From Roseateles sp. (GTDB lineage: Bacteria > Pseudomonadota > Gammaproteobacteria > Burkholderiales > Burkholderiaceae_C): DNA of 64,000 nt. Shown piece by piece: positions 26,871 to 35,276 of the stretch. The stretch is taken from positions 24,451-88,450 of the forward strand of contig JAFALK010000073.1 in the NCBI GenBank assembly GCA_019234295.1, written 5' to 3'. Position numbers and translations under genes: made by a program. Numbering within the stretch: the first letter of the stretch is position 1; each line of letters begins with the position of its first letter. Under the pieces are notes generated by a model. The model did no database searches and had not been told where the DNA came from. It saw only the letters and a program-made list of their open reading frames with translations.

Positions 26871-28013
26871 TTAGAGCCAAGGACGGGCCGGCGCATCGAG
26901 CGCGGCGCTGAGGAGTTGCAGGCGCTGCGGCGTGATCGCCTTGCGGCGAATCAGCTTCAGCAGGCGCAGCAGCGTGGGCAGGTTTTTCTGCGGCTTCATC
27001 GAGGCCGGGGCGTCGTCGCCCCAGGCCCAGATGCCGGCGAAGTCGAGCGCCGAGTAGCAGGGCTCGACATCCGACGTGAACACGTCGCCATCGGTGTAGT
27101 GCTCGTATTCGAAGCCCTCGGGGTCATGCCAGTAGTCGAACAACTGGCTGCCCAGCAGATGCCGGCCGATGCCCCACATGTGGCGATGGCCCTGGGCGCG
27201 CAGCACCTGCTGGCCCTGGCCCAGGGCATCGAGGTCGAGCACCTCGTAGGCGCTGTGCTCGTACTTTTCCTCGATCGCGCCGACGATCACCAGCGTGTGA
27301 TGGTCGGCCGGCTGCGCGCCGAGGTCGAGCCGGCAGAACGCCAGGTTGGGGCTGCCGTCCGGCAGGTACTGCACGTCGGTCGGAATCAGGCCCAGCACAC
27401 GAAGGTACCAGTCGGCCATGCCCGCGAAGTCCACCGTCTGCAGCACCACGTGGCCCAGCCGCACGACGCGCGCCGGCTCGATCGGCGTGCGCACGGTGCG
27501 GTTGACCCGCGGGGTGTGGTCCGCAGTGTTGGTCATGGCCGTCACCGAGGGCCGCAGCGGCAGGGGCTCGACCCGTGCCTGCTGCTGCAGCAGCCAGACG
27601 CTGCGACCGCTGGGGTCTTTCAGCTCGATACCGCGCCCGCCAGCCGGCAGCTGCTGCGCAGGCAGCCACTGCGCGCCCAGTTCCGTGACGTAGCGGTGAA
27701 GATCGGTGTCGTCCGACATCAGGAAGGCCGGGCCGACGAAGCGGTCCGCCGACCCCGCATGCGCGATGGCAATGCAGGGGGCGGCGCCCGTGCCCCTGGC
27801 GACCAGGCATTGCGGCGAGGCGGAGACGATGTGGAAGCCGAAGTCACGCCAGAAGCGTTCGGTACCGGCCAGGTCGCGCTTCTCCCAGCGCAGGAAGGCC
27901 AGTTCGATCGCCCGGCCCAGGGCAGGTGGGCGCTTGAGCGGCTGCACGCTGGGCGGGAGGCGGCTTTCGGAGATGGACTCTACTTGCCGGAGTACGGCAC
28001 GGTGGACTGTCAC
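26871..28013 (-). CDS. VOC-fold extradiol-type ring-cleavage dioxygenase
   Basis: 380 residues starting with GTG at 28013, 12 bases behind the FadL-type gene. Two vicinal-oxygen-chelate modules: an N-terminal one without obvious metal ligands (ELAFLRWEKRDLAGTERFW) and a C-terminal one with the expected iron set, His in RLGHVVLQTVD, His in EKYEHSAYEVLDLDAL and Glu in GFEYEHYTDGD. This layout fits catechol 2,3-dioxygenase and 2,3-dihydroxybiphenyl dioxygenase, which open the ring next to the diol with Fe(II). A C-terminal extension of ~50 basic residues (LLRLLKLIRRKAITPQR) is unusual for the family. The substrate is likely a hydrophobic catechol, given the FadL-type channel in front. Confidence 0.85.
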   Translation of the reverse strand: MTVHRAVLRQVESISESRLPPSVQPLKRPPALGRAIELAFLRWEKRDLAGTERFWRDFGFHIVSASPQCLVARGTGAAPCIAIAHAGSADRFVGPAFLMSDDTDLHRYVTELGAQWLPAQQLPAGGRGIELKDPSGRSVWLLQQQARVEPLPLRPSVTAMTNTADHTPRVNRTVRTPIEPARVVRLGHVVLQTVDFAGMADWYLRVLGLIPTDVQYLPDGSPNLAFCRLDLGAQPADHHTLVIVGAIEEKYEHSAYEVLDLDALGQGQQVLRAQGHRHMWGIGRHLLGSQLFDYWHDPEGFEYEHYTDGDVFTSDVEPCYSALDFAGIWAWGDDAPASMKPQKNLPTLLRLLKLIRRKAITPQRLQLLSAALDAPARPWL

Positions 28014-28025
28014 GGGAAACTCTGT

Positions 28026-29207
28026 TCAGAAACGATGGTGATAGCCCAGCAGGGCCAATTGGACCTTGCTGGTCAGCGATGTGCCGGTGCTGGGGCCGGC
28101 GCCATTGAGCGTGGTGCGCGGGTTGAGCTCGTAGCCGACGTTGATCTCGGCATTTGGGTCGAGCTGCCAGCTGGCCCCCAGGGTGAAGGCATGCTTGTTG
28201 ACCGAGGGCACGAGCAGGTTCTGCAACGTGCGGCTGCTGTCGATCTGGCCGTTATTGCGGCTCGCGCCGGCCCGCAGGGTCAGCTGCTCGTCGAGCTGCC
28301 AGGACGCGCCCAGCCGGACCACGGATTGATTGCGCCAGGCAAAGCCGTTGGGGTCCTTCATCGCCTTGATGTCGCCCCACTGGATGCGCAGCCAGTCGGC
28401 GGCCAGGGTCAGTCGCTCGTTGGGCTTCCAGGCGGCGCCCACGCCAAGCTGGCCCGGCACGTCCAGGCGCCCGCTGCTGTAGGCGAGCAGGTCCTGCTCG
28501 TAGCCCTTGAGCTTGCTCATGCGGCTGCGCGACTTGAGGTTGAGGCCGAAGCTCCAGGCGTCCGAGGCCTGCCACAGCAGGCCGGCGCGCAGGCCTGCGC
28601 CGGTGGCGGTCTGCGAACCGTGGCTGGGCAGCGGTGCGAGGCCGCCGGGTACCGGCGCCGGCACGATCACGCCGCGGGTCTCGAACTGCTGCAGCGCCAG
28701 GTTGAGTCCGAGGCCGATCGAGAGCTCGCGGCTGGGGGTCCAGGCCACCGCCGGTATCAGTTCCATCACGCGCAGGGTGGTCTTGGCCGTATCGGCACCC
28801 GGTACCGGCAGGGCCGGCTGACCATAATCGGAGCCGGCGCCACTGCCGGCGATGCTCAGGCCGAGTGCCCATTCGGAACTGGCCCGCCAATTGAAGCCGC
28901 CCTCGGGCGCCACCTCGGTCTGCTCGTTGTGCAGCGTGTTGCCGGGCTGCACGTAGTCGGCTGTCGAACGGCCGTTGAAGACCTGGGCGCCCAGCGTCCA
29001 CGAGGTGGGCAGCCGCCCCAGGCCCGCCGGGTTGTTGGCGGCCGCCTCGGCGTCCAGCGGCAGGGCGATGGAGGCGCCCCCCATCGAGGCGTTCTTGACA
29101 CCGTAGCCGCCCGGTTGGGCGCCGTTGATGGCCATGACGGCGCCGTGGAAGGCGAGTGCCGCGGCAGGGACGGCGAGGTGTTTGAGCCCGGAAAAGGTTG
29201 CTTGCAT
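28026..29207 (-). CDS. OmpP1/FadL/TodX family outer-membrane hydrocarbon channel
   Basis: 393 residues from ATG 29207, which has a GGAG ribosome site; an earlier in-frame start would run into the operator region. A signal peptide ending near AFHGAVMA leads into a mature N-terminus NGAQPGGYGVKNASMGGASI, then EAAANNPAGLGRLP, the NPA motif that defines FadL/TodX proteins. The rest is beta-barrel sequence ending in HHRF with the terminal phenylalanine. These 14-strand channels admit fatty acids or aromatic hydrocarbons into the outer membrane. It is the first gene of the operon with the dioxygenase and hydroxylase, so it likely takes up their hydrophobic substrate. Confidence 0.93.
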   Translation of the reverse strand: MQATFSGLKHLAVPAAALAFHGAVMAINGAQPGGYGVKNASMGGASIALPLDAEAAANNPAGLGRLPTSWTLGAQVFNGRSTADYVQPGNTLHNEQTEVAPEGGFNWRASSEWALGLSIAGSGAGSDYGQPALPVPGADTAKTTLRVMELIPAVAWTPSRELSIGLGLNLALQQFETRGVIVPAPVPGGLAPLPSHGSQTATGAGLRAGLLWQASDAWSFGLNLKSRSRMSKLKGYEQDLLAYSSGRLDVPGQLGVGAAWKPNERLTLAADWLRIQWGDIKAMKDPNGFAWRNQSVVRLGASWQLDEQLTLRAGASRNNGQIDSSRTLQNLLVPSVNKHAFTLGASWQLDPNAEINVGYELNPRTTLNGAGPSTGTSLTSKVQLALLGYHHRF

Positions 29208-29260
29208 AGGTTGTCTCCGTTGGGATTGCTGGGATGTGCTTCTTCTTGTTTTCGCGATAA

Positions 29261-29297
29261 TAATGACAAACATGTCATGATGACAATAGTGTCGTTA
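29261..29297. promoter_or_regulatory. Double TetR-type operator over the fadL-like operon promoter
   Basis: Two copies of TRATGAC-N6-GTC lie at 29261-29280 (TAATGAC, AAACAT, GTCATGA) and 29278-29297 (TGATGAC, AATAGT, GTCGTTA), sharing three bases. Read toward the FadL-type gene, they contain TTGTCA and TATTAT spaced 18 bases, a likely -35/-10 pair, so binding would block transcription. The same motif occurs at 6123-6150. Confidence 0.72.
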
Positions 29298-29326
29298 TTA
29301 AAAGGGCCAACTGGCACAATCGCAGC

Positions 29327-30001
29327 ATGCAGACAGAGGACCACCGACAACGGGTTGCCGCAGAGCGACGTGAGCGGATGCGAGCCCGCTTGCTGGCCAG
29401 CGCGATGAAGCTGGTGGCGGCCAAAGGGCCGGCGGCGATGTCGATCGACGACGTCATTTCCGACGCGCAGGTCTCGCGCGGCACGTTCTACAAGTACTTC
29501 ACCTCGCCCGAAGAGCTGGTGCGCGAGTTGGCGGTCGACGTGGCGAACGAACTGATCCGCATGGCCGAGCCGGTCGTGCAGCGCTTCGACGATCCGGCCG
29601 AACGCGTGAGCTGCGGCATGCGTCTCGTGGCGCGTCTGGCGCTGGAGCATCCGCTGGCTGCCAGTTTCCTGGTGCGACTCGGGTGGCCCGATGTGCGGGG
29701 CTCGACCATCCTGCTGGACTTCGTCGAGCGCGATCTGGCTGAAGGCCTTCGCCGCGGCCGGTTCGTTCAGATGCCGCTGGCGCTCGCGGTGAACATCGTG
29801 GCCGGGACGGTCGTCGGCGCCTCGAACTGCATGCTCAAAACGGCTTGTGAGCCCGACTTCGCCGAACAGGCGGCTGCCGCTGCCTTGCGAGCGCTGGGGC
29901 TTGACGCCAATGAGGCCAAGCGCATCGCAAAGCTTCGCCTGGAGCCGGCCAGGGTCGATTCATCAGGACTGCTGTCGGATGTCTTGGCGCAAAGCGCGTG
30001 A
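29327..30001 (+). CDS. TetR family regulator of the hydrophobic-aromatic operon
   Basis: 224 residues. Helix-turn-helix at about residues 22-66: AAMSIDDVISDAQVSRGTFY followed by KYFTSPEELVREL, a classical TetR recognition helix. The C-terminal ligand domain has no recognisable signature. It diverges from the seven-gene catabolic operon, with two overlapping inverted repeats in the 119-base gap, so it is most likely its repressor, relieved by a pathway compound. CACAAT ends six bases before the ATG and no ribosome site is present, so the mRNA may be leaderless. Confidence 0.92.
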   Translation: MQTEDHRQRVAAERRERMRARLLASAMKLVAAKGPAAMSIDDVISDAQVSRGTFYKYFTSPEELVRELAVDVANELIRMAEPVVQRFDDPAERVSCGMRLVARLALEHPLAASFLVRLGWPDVRGSTILLDFVERDLAEGLRRGRFVQMPLALAVNIVAGTVVGASNCMLKTACEPDFAEQAAAAALRALGLDANEAKRIAKLRLEPARVDSSGLLSDVLAQSA

Positions 30002-30183
30002 TCGCAGCGATGCTTTGCGGTTGAAATCGTCGTCAGCTGATGGCTGGCGAGGCTGCTGCCAGGATTTGCGGGCGGAATCGCACAAGCCGTAGCAAGTACC
30101 GTCGGTTCCTGACCGCCGTTCTCACCCAGGGACGCGCACCGTTTGTGCGAATGCGCCCTGCGCGGTGCCGTGCGCCAAAGTGA

Positions 30184-30224
30184 GGCACGGCCCTGGTGCC
30201 ACCTCGTTTCACCACCTTGGTGCA
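30184..30224. promoter_or_regulatory. Two NtrC-type enhancer sites
   Basis: The NtrC consensus is GCAC-N7-GTGC. Site 1, GGCACGGCCCTGGTGCC (30184-30200), has exactly this spacing and perfect outer symmetry. Site 2, TTCACC-ACCTT-GGTGCA (30208-30224), differs from the consensus by one base. Their centres are 24 bases apart and about 100-125 bases upstream of the predicted transcription start, the usual NtrC enhancer position. Confidence 0.72.
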
Positions 30225-30288
30225 TCAAGCCAAGGGTTTGCCCGGAATTCCGCCGTTTTTTCCCCCATCGAGCGCCGGGGGGACGCCC

Positions 30289-30304
30289 TGGCACGGAAGC
30301 TGCT
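30289..30304 (+). promoter_or_regulatory. Sigma-54 (-24/-12) promoter
   Basis: TGGCACGGAAGCTGCT matches the consensus TGGCACG-N4-TTGCW at all but one position, with the GG and GC pairs separated by the required ten bases. Transcription would start near 30315, leaving a leader of about 40 bases to the ATG at 30355. Confidence 0.8.
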
Positions 30305-30354
30305 CAAGCTCACAGGTCCGACTTCAACACCAAGATCAAAAGAAAGGAATCACC

Positions 30355-31453
<1,099 letters not shown>

Positions 31454-31477
31454 AAAACAAAGATCGGAGAAACAGAG

Positions 31478-33001
31478 ATGAAGACACTTCTCGCTTCCCT
31501 GGCCCTGGCATGCGCATTCATCGCGCCGAGCGCCTGGGCCCAGGACCCGGCGGCTTCTGCTGCTCCGGCCGCCAGCGTGGCGTCCGTCGCCGCCGCCTCG
31601 GCCGCGCCTGCGCCAGCAGCCGCATCGGCCCCCGCCGAAGCGGCCAGCGCGGCGGCTGCGCCGGCCCAGCCCAACAAGGGCGACACGGCCTGGATGCTGG
31701 TCTCCACCCTGCTCGTCATCATGATGACGGTGCCGGGCCTGGCCCTGTTCTACGGCGGCCTGGTGCGCAGCAAGAACATGCTGTCAGTGCTCATGCAGGT
31801 GATGGTGGGCTTCTCGCTGATCGTGGTGCTTTGGTGCCTGTACGGCTACAGCCTCGCGTTCACCGAGGGCAATGCCTTCATCGGCGGCACGGACCGGTTC
31901 TTCATGAAGGGCATCTGGGACAACGTCGCGGGCACCTTTGCCACCACGGGCACCTTCAGCAAGGGCGTGCCGATGTACGAGATGGTGTATGCGGCCTTCC
32001 AGGCGACGTTCGCCGGCATCACCGCTTGCTTGATCGTTGGCTCCTTCGCCGAGCGCATCAAGTTCGGCGCTGTGCTGGCCTTCCTGGCCCTGTGGTTCAC
32101 CTTCAGCTACCTGCCGATCGCTCACATGGTCTGGTTCTGGCCCGGCCCGGATGCCTATACGGCTGCGAATCTCGTTGACGCGACCAACGCCAAGGGCGGC
32201 CTGGTCTGGCAGTGGGGCGCGCTGGACTTCGCCGGCGGCACGGTGGTGCACATCAATGCCGCCGTGGCCGGCATCGTTGGCGCCTTCATGGTCGGCAAGC
32301 GAGTGGGCTTCGGCAAGGAATCCTTCACGCCGCACAGCCTGACGTTGACCATGGTCGGTGCCTCGCTGCTGTGGGTGGGCTGGTTCGGCTTCAACGCCGG
32401 CTCGGCCCTGGAAGCCAACGGCTCAGCCGCCCTGGCCTTCATCAACACCTTTGTCGCCACCGCCGCTGCCGTCTTGGCCTGGAGCCTCGGCGAGAAGCTG
32501 CACCGCGGCAAGGCGTCGATGCTGGGCGCCGCTTCCGGCGCCGTCGCAGGCCTCGTGGCCATCACGCCGGCTGCCGGCAATGTGGGCATCATCGGCGGCC
32601 TGATCATCGGCTTGGCCGCTGGCTTCGCTTGCCTGTGGGGCGTGACCGGCCTGAAGAAGCTGATCGGTGCGGACGACACGCTCGACGTCTTCGGCGTGCA
32701 CGGCGTGGGCGGTATCTTGGGCGCCCTGCTGACCGGCGTTTTCAACGCCCCGCAACTTGGCGGCCCGAGCTACCCGGTTGACTGGTTCCAGGGCACGCTG
32801 GTGAATGCCGACGCTTACTCGATCTGGGCGCAGTTCATCGTCCAGACCAAGGCTGTGGGCGTGACCCTGGTGTGGTCGGGCGTGGTCTCCGTGATCGCCT
32901 ACAAGATCGTGGACATGACCATCGGCCTGCGCGTTCCCGAAGACGAAGAGCGCGAGGGCCTGGACATCACCTCGCACGGCGAGACGGCCTACAGCAAGTA
33001 A
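31478..33001 (+). CDS. amtB: Ammonium transporter
   Basis: 507 residues. A signal peptide ending at SAWAQ is followed by ~45 residues made almost only of Ala, Pro and Ser, then the 11-helix Amt core: NKGDTAWMLVSTLLVIMMTV, GLALFYGGLVRSKN, the periplasmic gate and twin-histidine regions (VVHINAAVAGIVGAFM; FGVHGVGGILGALLTG). It forms a trimeric ammonia/ammonium channel in the inner membrane, closed by GlnK. The Ala-rich N-terminal linker is longer than in enteric AmtB. It is third in the NtrC/sigma-54 operon. Confidence 0.96.
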   Translation: MKTLLASLALACAFIAPSAWAQDPAASAAPAASVASVAAASAAPAPAAASAPAEAASAAAAPAQPNKGDTAWMLVSTLLVIMMTVPGLALFYGGLVRSKNMLSVLMQVMVGFSLIVVLWCLYGYSLAFTEGNAFIGGTDRFFMKGIWDNVAGTFATTGTFSKGVPMYEMVYAAFQATFAGITACLIVGSFAERIKFGAVLAFLALWFTFSYLPIAHMVWFWPGPDAYTAANLVDATNAKGGLVWQWGALDFAGGTVVHINAAVAGIVGAFMVGKRVGFGKESFTPHSLTLTMVGASLLWVGWFGFNAGSALEANGSAALAFINTFVATAAAVLAWSLGEKLHRGKASMLGAASGAVAGLVAITPAAGNVGIIGGLIIGLAAGFACLWGVTGLKKLIGADDTLDVFGVHGVGGILGALLTGVFNAPQLGGPSYPVDWFQGTLVNADAYSIWAQFIVQTKAVGVTLVWSGVVSVIAYKIVDMTIGLRVPEDEEREGLDITSHGETAYSK

Positions 33002-33024
33002 GCCGGGACTTCCTCATCCTTCAA

Positions 33025-33042
33025 GCCGCCCCTCGGGGCGGC
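33025..33042 (+). terminator. Hairpin after amtB
   Basis: GCCGCCCC and GGGGCGGC form a perfect 8-bp stem with a two-base turn 24 bases beyond the amtB stop. No T-run follows; it may stabilise the mRNA end in front of the terminator at 33063. Confidence 0.45.
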
Positions 33043-33062
33043 CAATGAGATGGCTCTACCCG

Positions 33063-33098
33063 CACCCCGGTGACGCAAGTCCCCGGGGTGTTCTTCTT
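33063..33098 (+). terminator. Terminator of the nitrogen operon
   Basis: CACCCCGG at 33063-33070 pairs with CCGGGGTG at 33083-33090, followed by TTCTTCTT. It lies about 60 bases after the amtB stop. Confidence 0.7.
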
Positions 33099-33099
33099 G

Positions 33100-33434
33100 G
33101 GTGAGCCCGGCATGCACCTACTCGGAGGTGAAAATCCTCGACCAGCCCGGTACTTGCACGGGACGATGCGTCATAGATCCGACAGGCCTGAGCGTGAAGC
33201 TGGGTGCGCATACACCGGGGAGTTCAGAGCGTGTGCCCCAGAGAAAAAAACGGGCGTCAAGAGGCGACGGGATGCGCCCCAGCAGCTCCAGTGTCTTGCT
33301 TGACCCGCCGGATGCGGACCGGCGTGGCCGTTGGGGTGAGAGGGCGCAGGGGCACCCCCTCATCCCAGTTGATTCGGGAGCGGCCGGGCGGGTGGCCTGA
33401 GTTGTGACGCGACGCAGACCTCCATAATCTCCCA
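33100..33434. other. Non-coding stretch with structured-RNA-like sequence, possible group II intron remnant
   Basis: No gene is supported here. The part around 33110-33150 (CATGCACCTACTCGG, then GAGGTGAAAATCCTC) resembles the domain I sequence near the 5' end of bacterial group II introns as I remember it. No reverse transcriptase gene or domain V is visible, so at best this is a fragment. The right end carries CATAAT at 33423-33428, six bases before the hemJ start codon. Confidence 0.25.
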
Positions 33435-33857
33435 ATGCTCTGGGTCAAAGCCTTTCACATCGTTTTCGTCGCGAGCTGGTTTGCGGGTCTGTTCTACCTG
33501 CCGCGCATCTTTGTCAACCTGGCCATGGTGCCTGCAGGCAGCGAGGCAGAGCGTGCGCGGCTGTTGCTGATGGCGCGCAAGTTGTACCGCTTCGCTTCGA
33601 TTTTGATGGGCGTGGCGCTCATCCTGGGCCTGGTGCTGTGGCTGTATTACGGTGTCGGCAGGGGCCAGGGCTGGATGCATGCCAAGCTCGCCCTGGTGCT
33701 GGCCGTCATCGGATACCACCATGGCTGTGGCGCGCTGCTCAAGCGCTTCGAGCGCGGAGAGACGCCGCGCAGCGAGCGCTGGTTCCGCGTCTTCAATGAG
33801 GTGGCCGTGCTGATCTTCGTCGCGGTCGTCATCCTCGTCGTGGTCAAGCCCTTCTGA
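33435..33857 (+). CDS. hemJ: Protoporphyrinogen oxidase HemJ / CopD family membrane protein
   Basis: 140 residues, four hydrophobic helices. The start MLWVKAFHIVFVASWFAGLF and following YLPRIFVNLA fit HemJ (UPF0093), the haem-dependent enzyme that makes protoporphyrin IX in bacteria lacking HemG and HemY; H8 and later conserved Lys (MHAKLALVL) are in place. It was formerly annotated as a CopD-like protein. CATAAT ends six bases before the ATG and no ribosome site is seen, suggesting a leaderless mRNA. The TGATG stop/start overlap couples it to the VanZ gene. Confidence 0.88.
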   Translation: MLWVKAFHIVFVASWFAGLFYLPRIFVNLAMVPAGSEAERARLLLMARKLYRFASILMGVALILGLVLWLYYGVGRGQGWMHAKLALVLAVIGYHHGCGALLKRFERGETPRSERWFRVFNEVAVLIFVAVVILVVVKPF

Positions 33858-34945
33858 TGCACCAGGAGAACAGCACCGCGAGATGGTTGCTGGCGGCCTG
33901 GCTGGCCCTGATCGTCTACGCGAGCCTCTACCCCTTCGAGCCCTGGCGCTGGCCGCCGAGCCAGGACTGGCGCAGCGTGCTGGCCCTGCCCTGGCCCCGC
34001 AAGATCTTCCCCTGGGACGCGCAGATCAATGTGGTCGGCTACATGCCGCTGGGCATGCTGCTGCGCACGCGAGGCCCGCGGCCCGGGCTGTTCTGGCCGC
34101 TGCTGCTGTCGATAGCGCTGTCGTACACGATGGAGGTGCTGCAGACCTTCCTGCCCGGCCGCGTGCCCTCGGCCTCGGACCTGTTCTTCAACAGCACGGG
34201 CGCCCTGGCTGGTGCCGTGCTGGCCTGGATCGCCGACCGCGTCGGTTTGCTGGAGCGCTCGCATGGCTGGCGCGAGAGCTGGTTCGAGTCTGACAGCGCC
34301 GGAGGGCTGGCCCTGCTGACGCTGTGGCCGATGGCCTTGCTGTGTCCGACGCCCGTGCCGCTCGGAGTCGGGCGCTGGTTGCCGCATCTGCAAGAATGGC
34401 TTCTCGACGCGCTCGAGGGCACGCGCTGGGAAGACTCGTCCTTCCTCTGGTTCGAGCCCGATGCGCCGGTGCAGCGGGCGCTGCCGCCGGGTTTCGAAGC
34501 GCTGGCCATTGCGCTCGGCCTGCTCGGCCCGGTGCTTCTGGGCCTGGCGGTGGCGCGGCGCGGCTGGCGGAGATACCTGCTCGTGCCGATGATCGGCCTG
34601 GGCGGCGTGTTGAGCACGGCCTTGTCCACGGCGCTGAACTTCGGCCCACAGCACGCCTGGGCCTGGCTCACGCCGCCGGCCCTGCCGGGCTTGAGCCTTG
34701 GCCTGATGCTGGGGCTGCTCGCCGTGCCACTGCCCAGGCGGGCCTGCGCGGCGCTGGGACTGGTCGTGCTGCCCAGCCTCATCGCCCTGGTCACGCACGC
34801 GCCAGCCGATCCCTTCCTCTCCATCAGCCTGCAGGCCTGGGACCAGGGACGCTTCGTCAATCTTTACGGCATGGGCCAGTGGCTCGGCTGGGTCTGGCCT
34901 TTTGGAGCGCTGGCCTGGCTGCTGACCTCGGTGGCGCGCCGATAA
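33857..34945 (+). CDS. VanZ-like family membrane protein
   Basis: 362 residues, about eight to nine hydrophobic helices. The N-terminal third has the VanZ pattern: LIVYASLYPFEPWRW, QINVVGYMPLGMLL and the helix YTMEVLQTFLPGRVPSASDL with the conserved Glu-Gln and Arg-x-x-x-x-x-Asp. VanZ of enterococci gives low teicoplanin resistance, but the family is broad and the role here is unknown. The C-terminal half is an extra membrane region specific to longer proteobacterial members. The start overlaps the hemJ stop. Confidence 0.87.
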   Translation: MHQENSTARWLLAAWLALIVYASLYPFEPWRWPPSQDWRSVLALPWPRKIFPWDAQINVVGYMPLGMLLRTRGPRPGLFWPLLLSIALSYTMEVLQTFLPGRVPSASDLFFNSTGALAGAVLAWIADRVGLLERSHGWRESWFESDSAGGLALLTLWPMALLCPTPVPLGVGRWLPHLQEWLLDALEGTRWEDSSFLWFEPDAPVQRALPPGFEALAIALGLLGPVLLGLAVARRGWRRYLLVPMIGLGGVLSTALSTALNFGPQHAWAWLTPPALPGLSLGLMLGLLAVPLPRRACAALGLVVLPSLIALVTHAPADPFLSISLQAWDQGRFVNLYGMGQWLGWVWPFGALAWLLTSVARR

Positions 34946-34952
34946 TGCGCGG

Positions 34953-35276
34953 ATGAGCTATTACGAGCGTCACATCTTCTTTTGCCTCAACAAGCGCGAC
35001 GGCGAAGCCGCCTGCATGGACCACGACGCGCAGGCCTCCTTCGAGCACTGCAAGTCGCGGGTCAAGGCCGAGGGCCTGGCCGGCAAAGGCGGCGTGCGTG
35101 TGAACAAGGCTGGCTGCCTGGACCGCTGCGCCGGCGGGCCGGTGGCGGTGATCTACCCGGAAGCCGTCTGGTACACCTACGTCGACAAGAGCGACATCGA
35201 CGAGATCGTCGAGAAGCACCTCAAGAACGGCGAGGTCGTCGAGCGACTGGTCCTGCCCGAGTCGATCGGACGATGA
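34953..35276 (+). CDS. (2Fe-2S) ferredoxin-like protein, thioredoxin fold
   Basis: 107 residues. The start YYERHIFFCLNKRDGEAACM and the later NKAGCLDRCAGGPVAVIYPE give cysteines 10, 20, 50 and 54 arranged as in thioredoxin-like [2Fe-2S] ferredoxins (C-x(9)-C...C-x3-C). WYTYVDKSDIDEIVEKHL is the usual end. It is probably an electron carrier or cluster-storage protein. The mRNA may be leaderless: GATAAT ends six bases before the ATG with no ribosome site. The stop overlaps the next gene (ATGA). Confidence 0.9.
   Translation: MSYYERHIFFCLNKRDGEAACMDHDAQASFEHCKSRVKAEGLAGKGGVRVNKAGCLDRCAGGPVAVIYPEAVWYTYVDKSDIDEIVEKHLKNGEVVERLVLPESIGR

Larger units (their letters stand above)
30002..30354 (+). promoter_or_regulatory. 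Control region of the torF-like/glnK/amtB operon
   Basis: A 353-base gap with no supportable gene. Its right half contains two NtrC-like enhancer sites (30184-30200 and 30208-30224) and a sigma-54 promoter (30289-30304), listed separately. A T-run and GC-rich hairpin-like stretch lies between them at 30256-30282. Confidence 0.75.

Noticed and set aside
26478..29408. A 976-codon plus-strand frame opposite the FadL, dioxygenase and FAH genes
   Set aside because: Same antisense effect; it also crosses the operator region, and no motif is recognisable.
30184..30200. Reading GGCACGGCCCTGGTGCC as a sigma-54 promoter
   Set aside because: The GG and GC pairs are not ten bases apart; it fits an NtrC site, and a true -24/-12 element lies at 30289.
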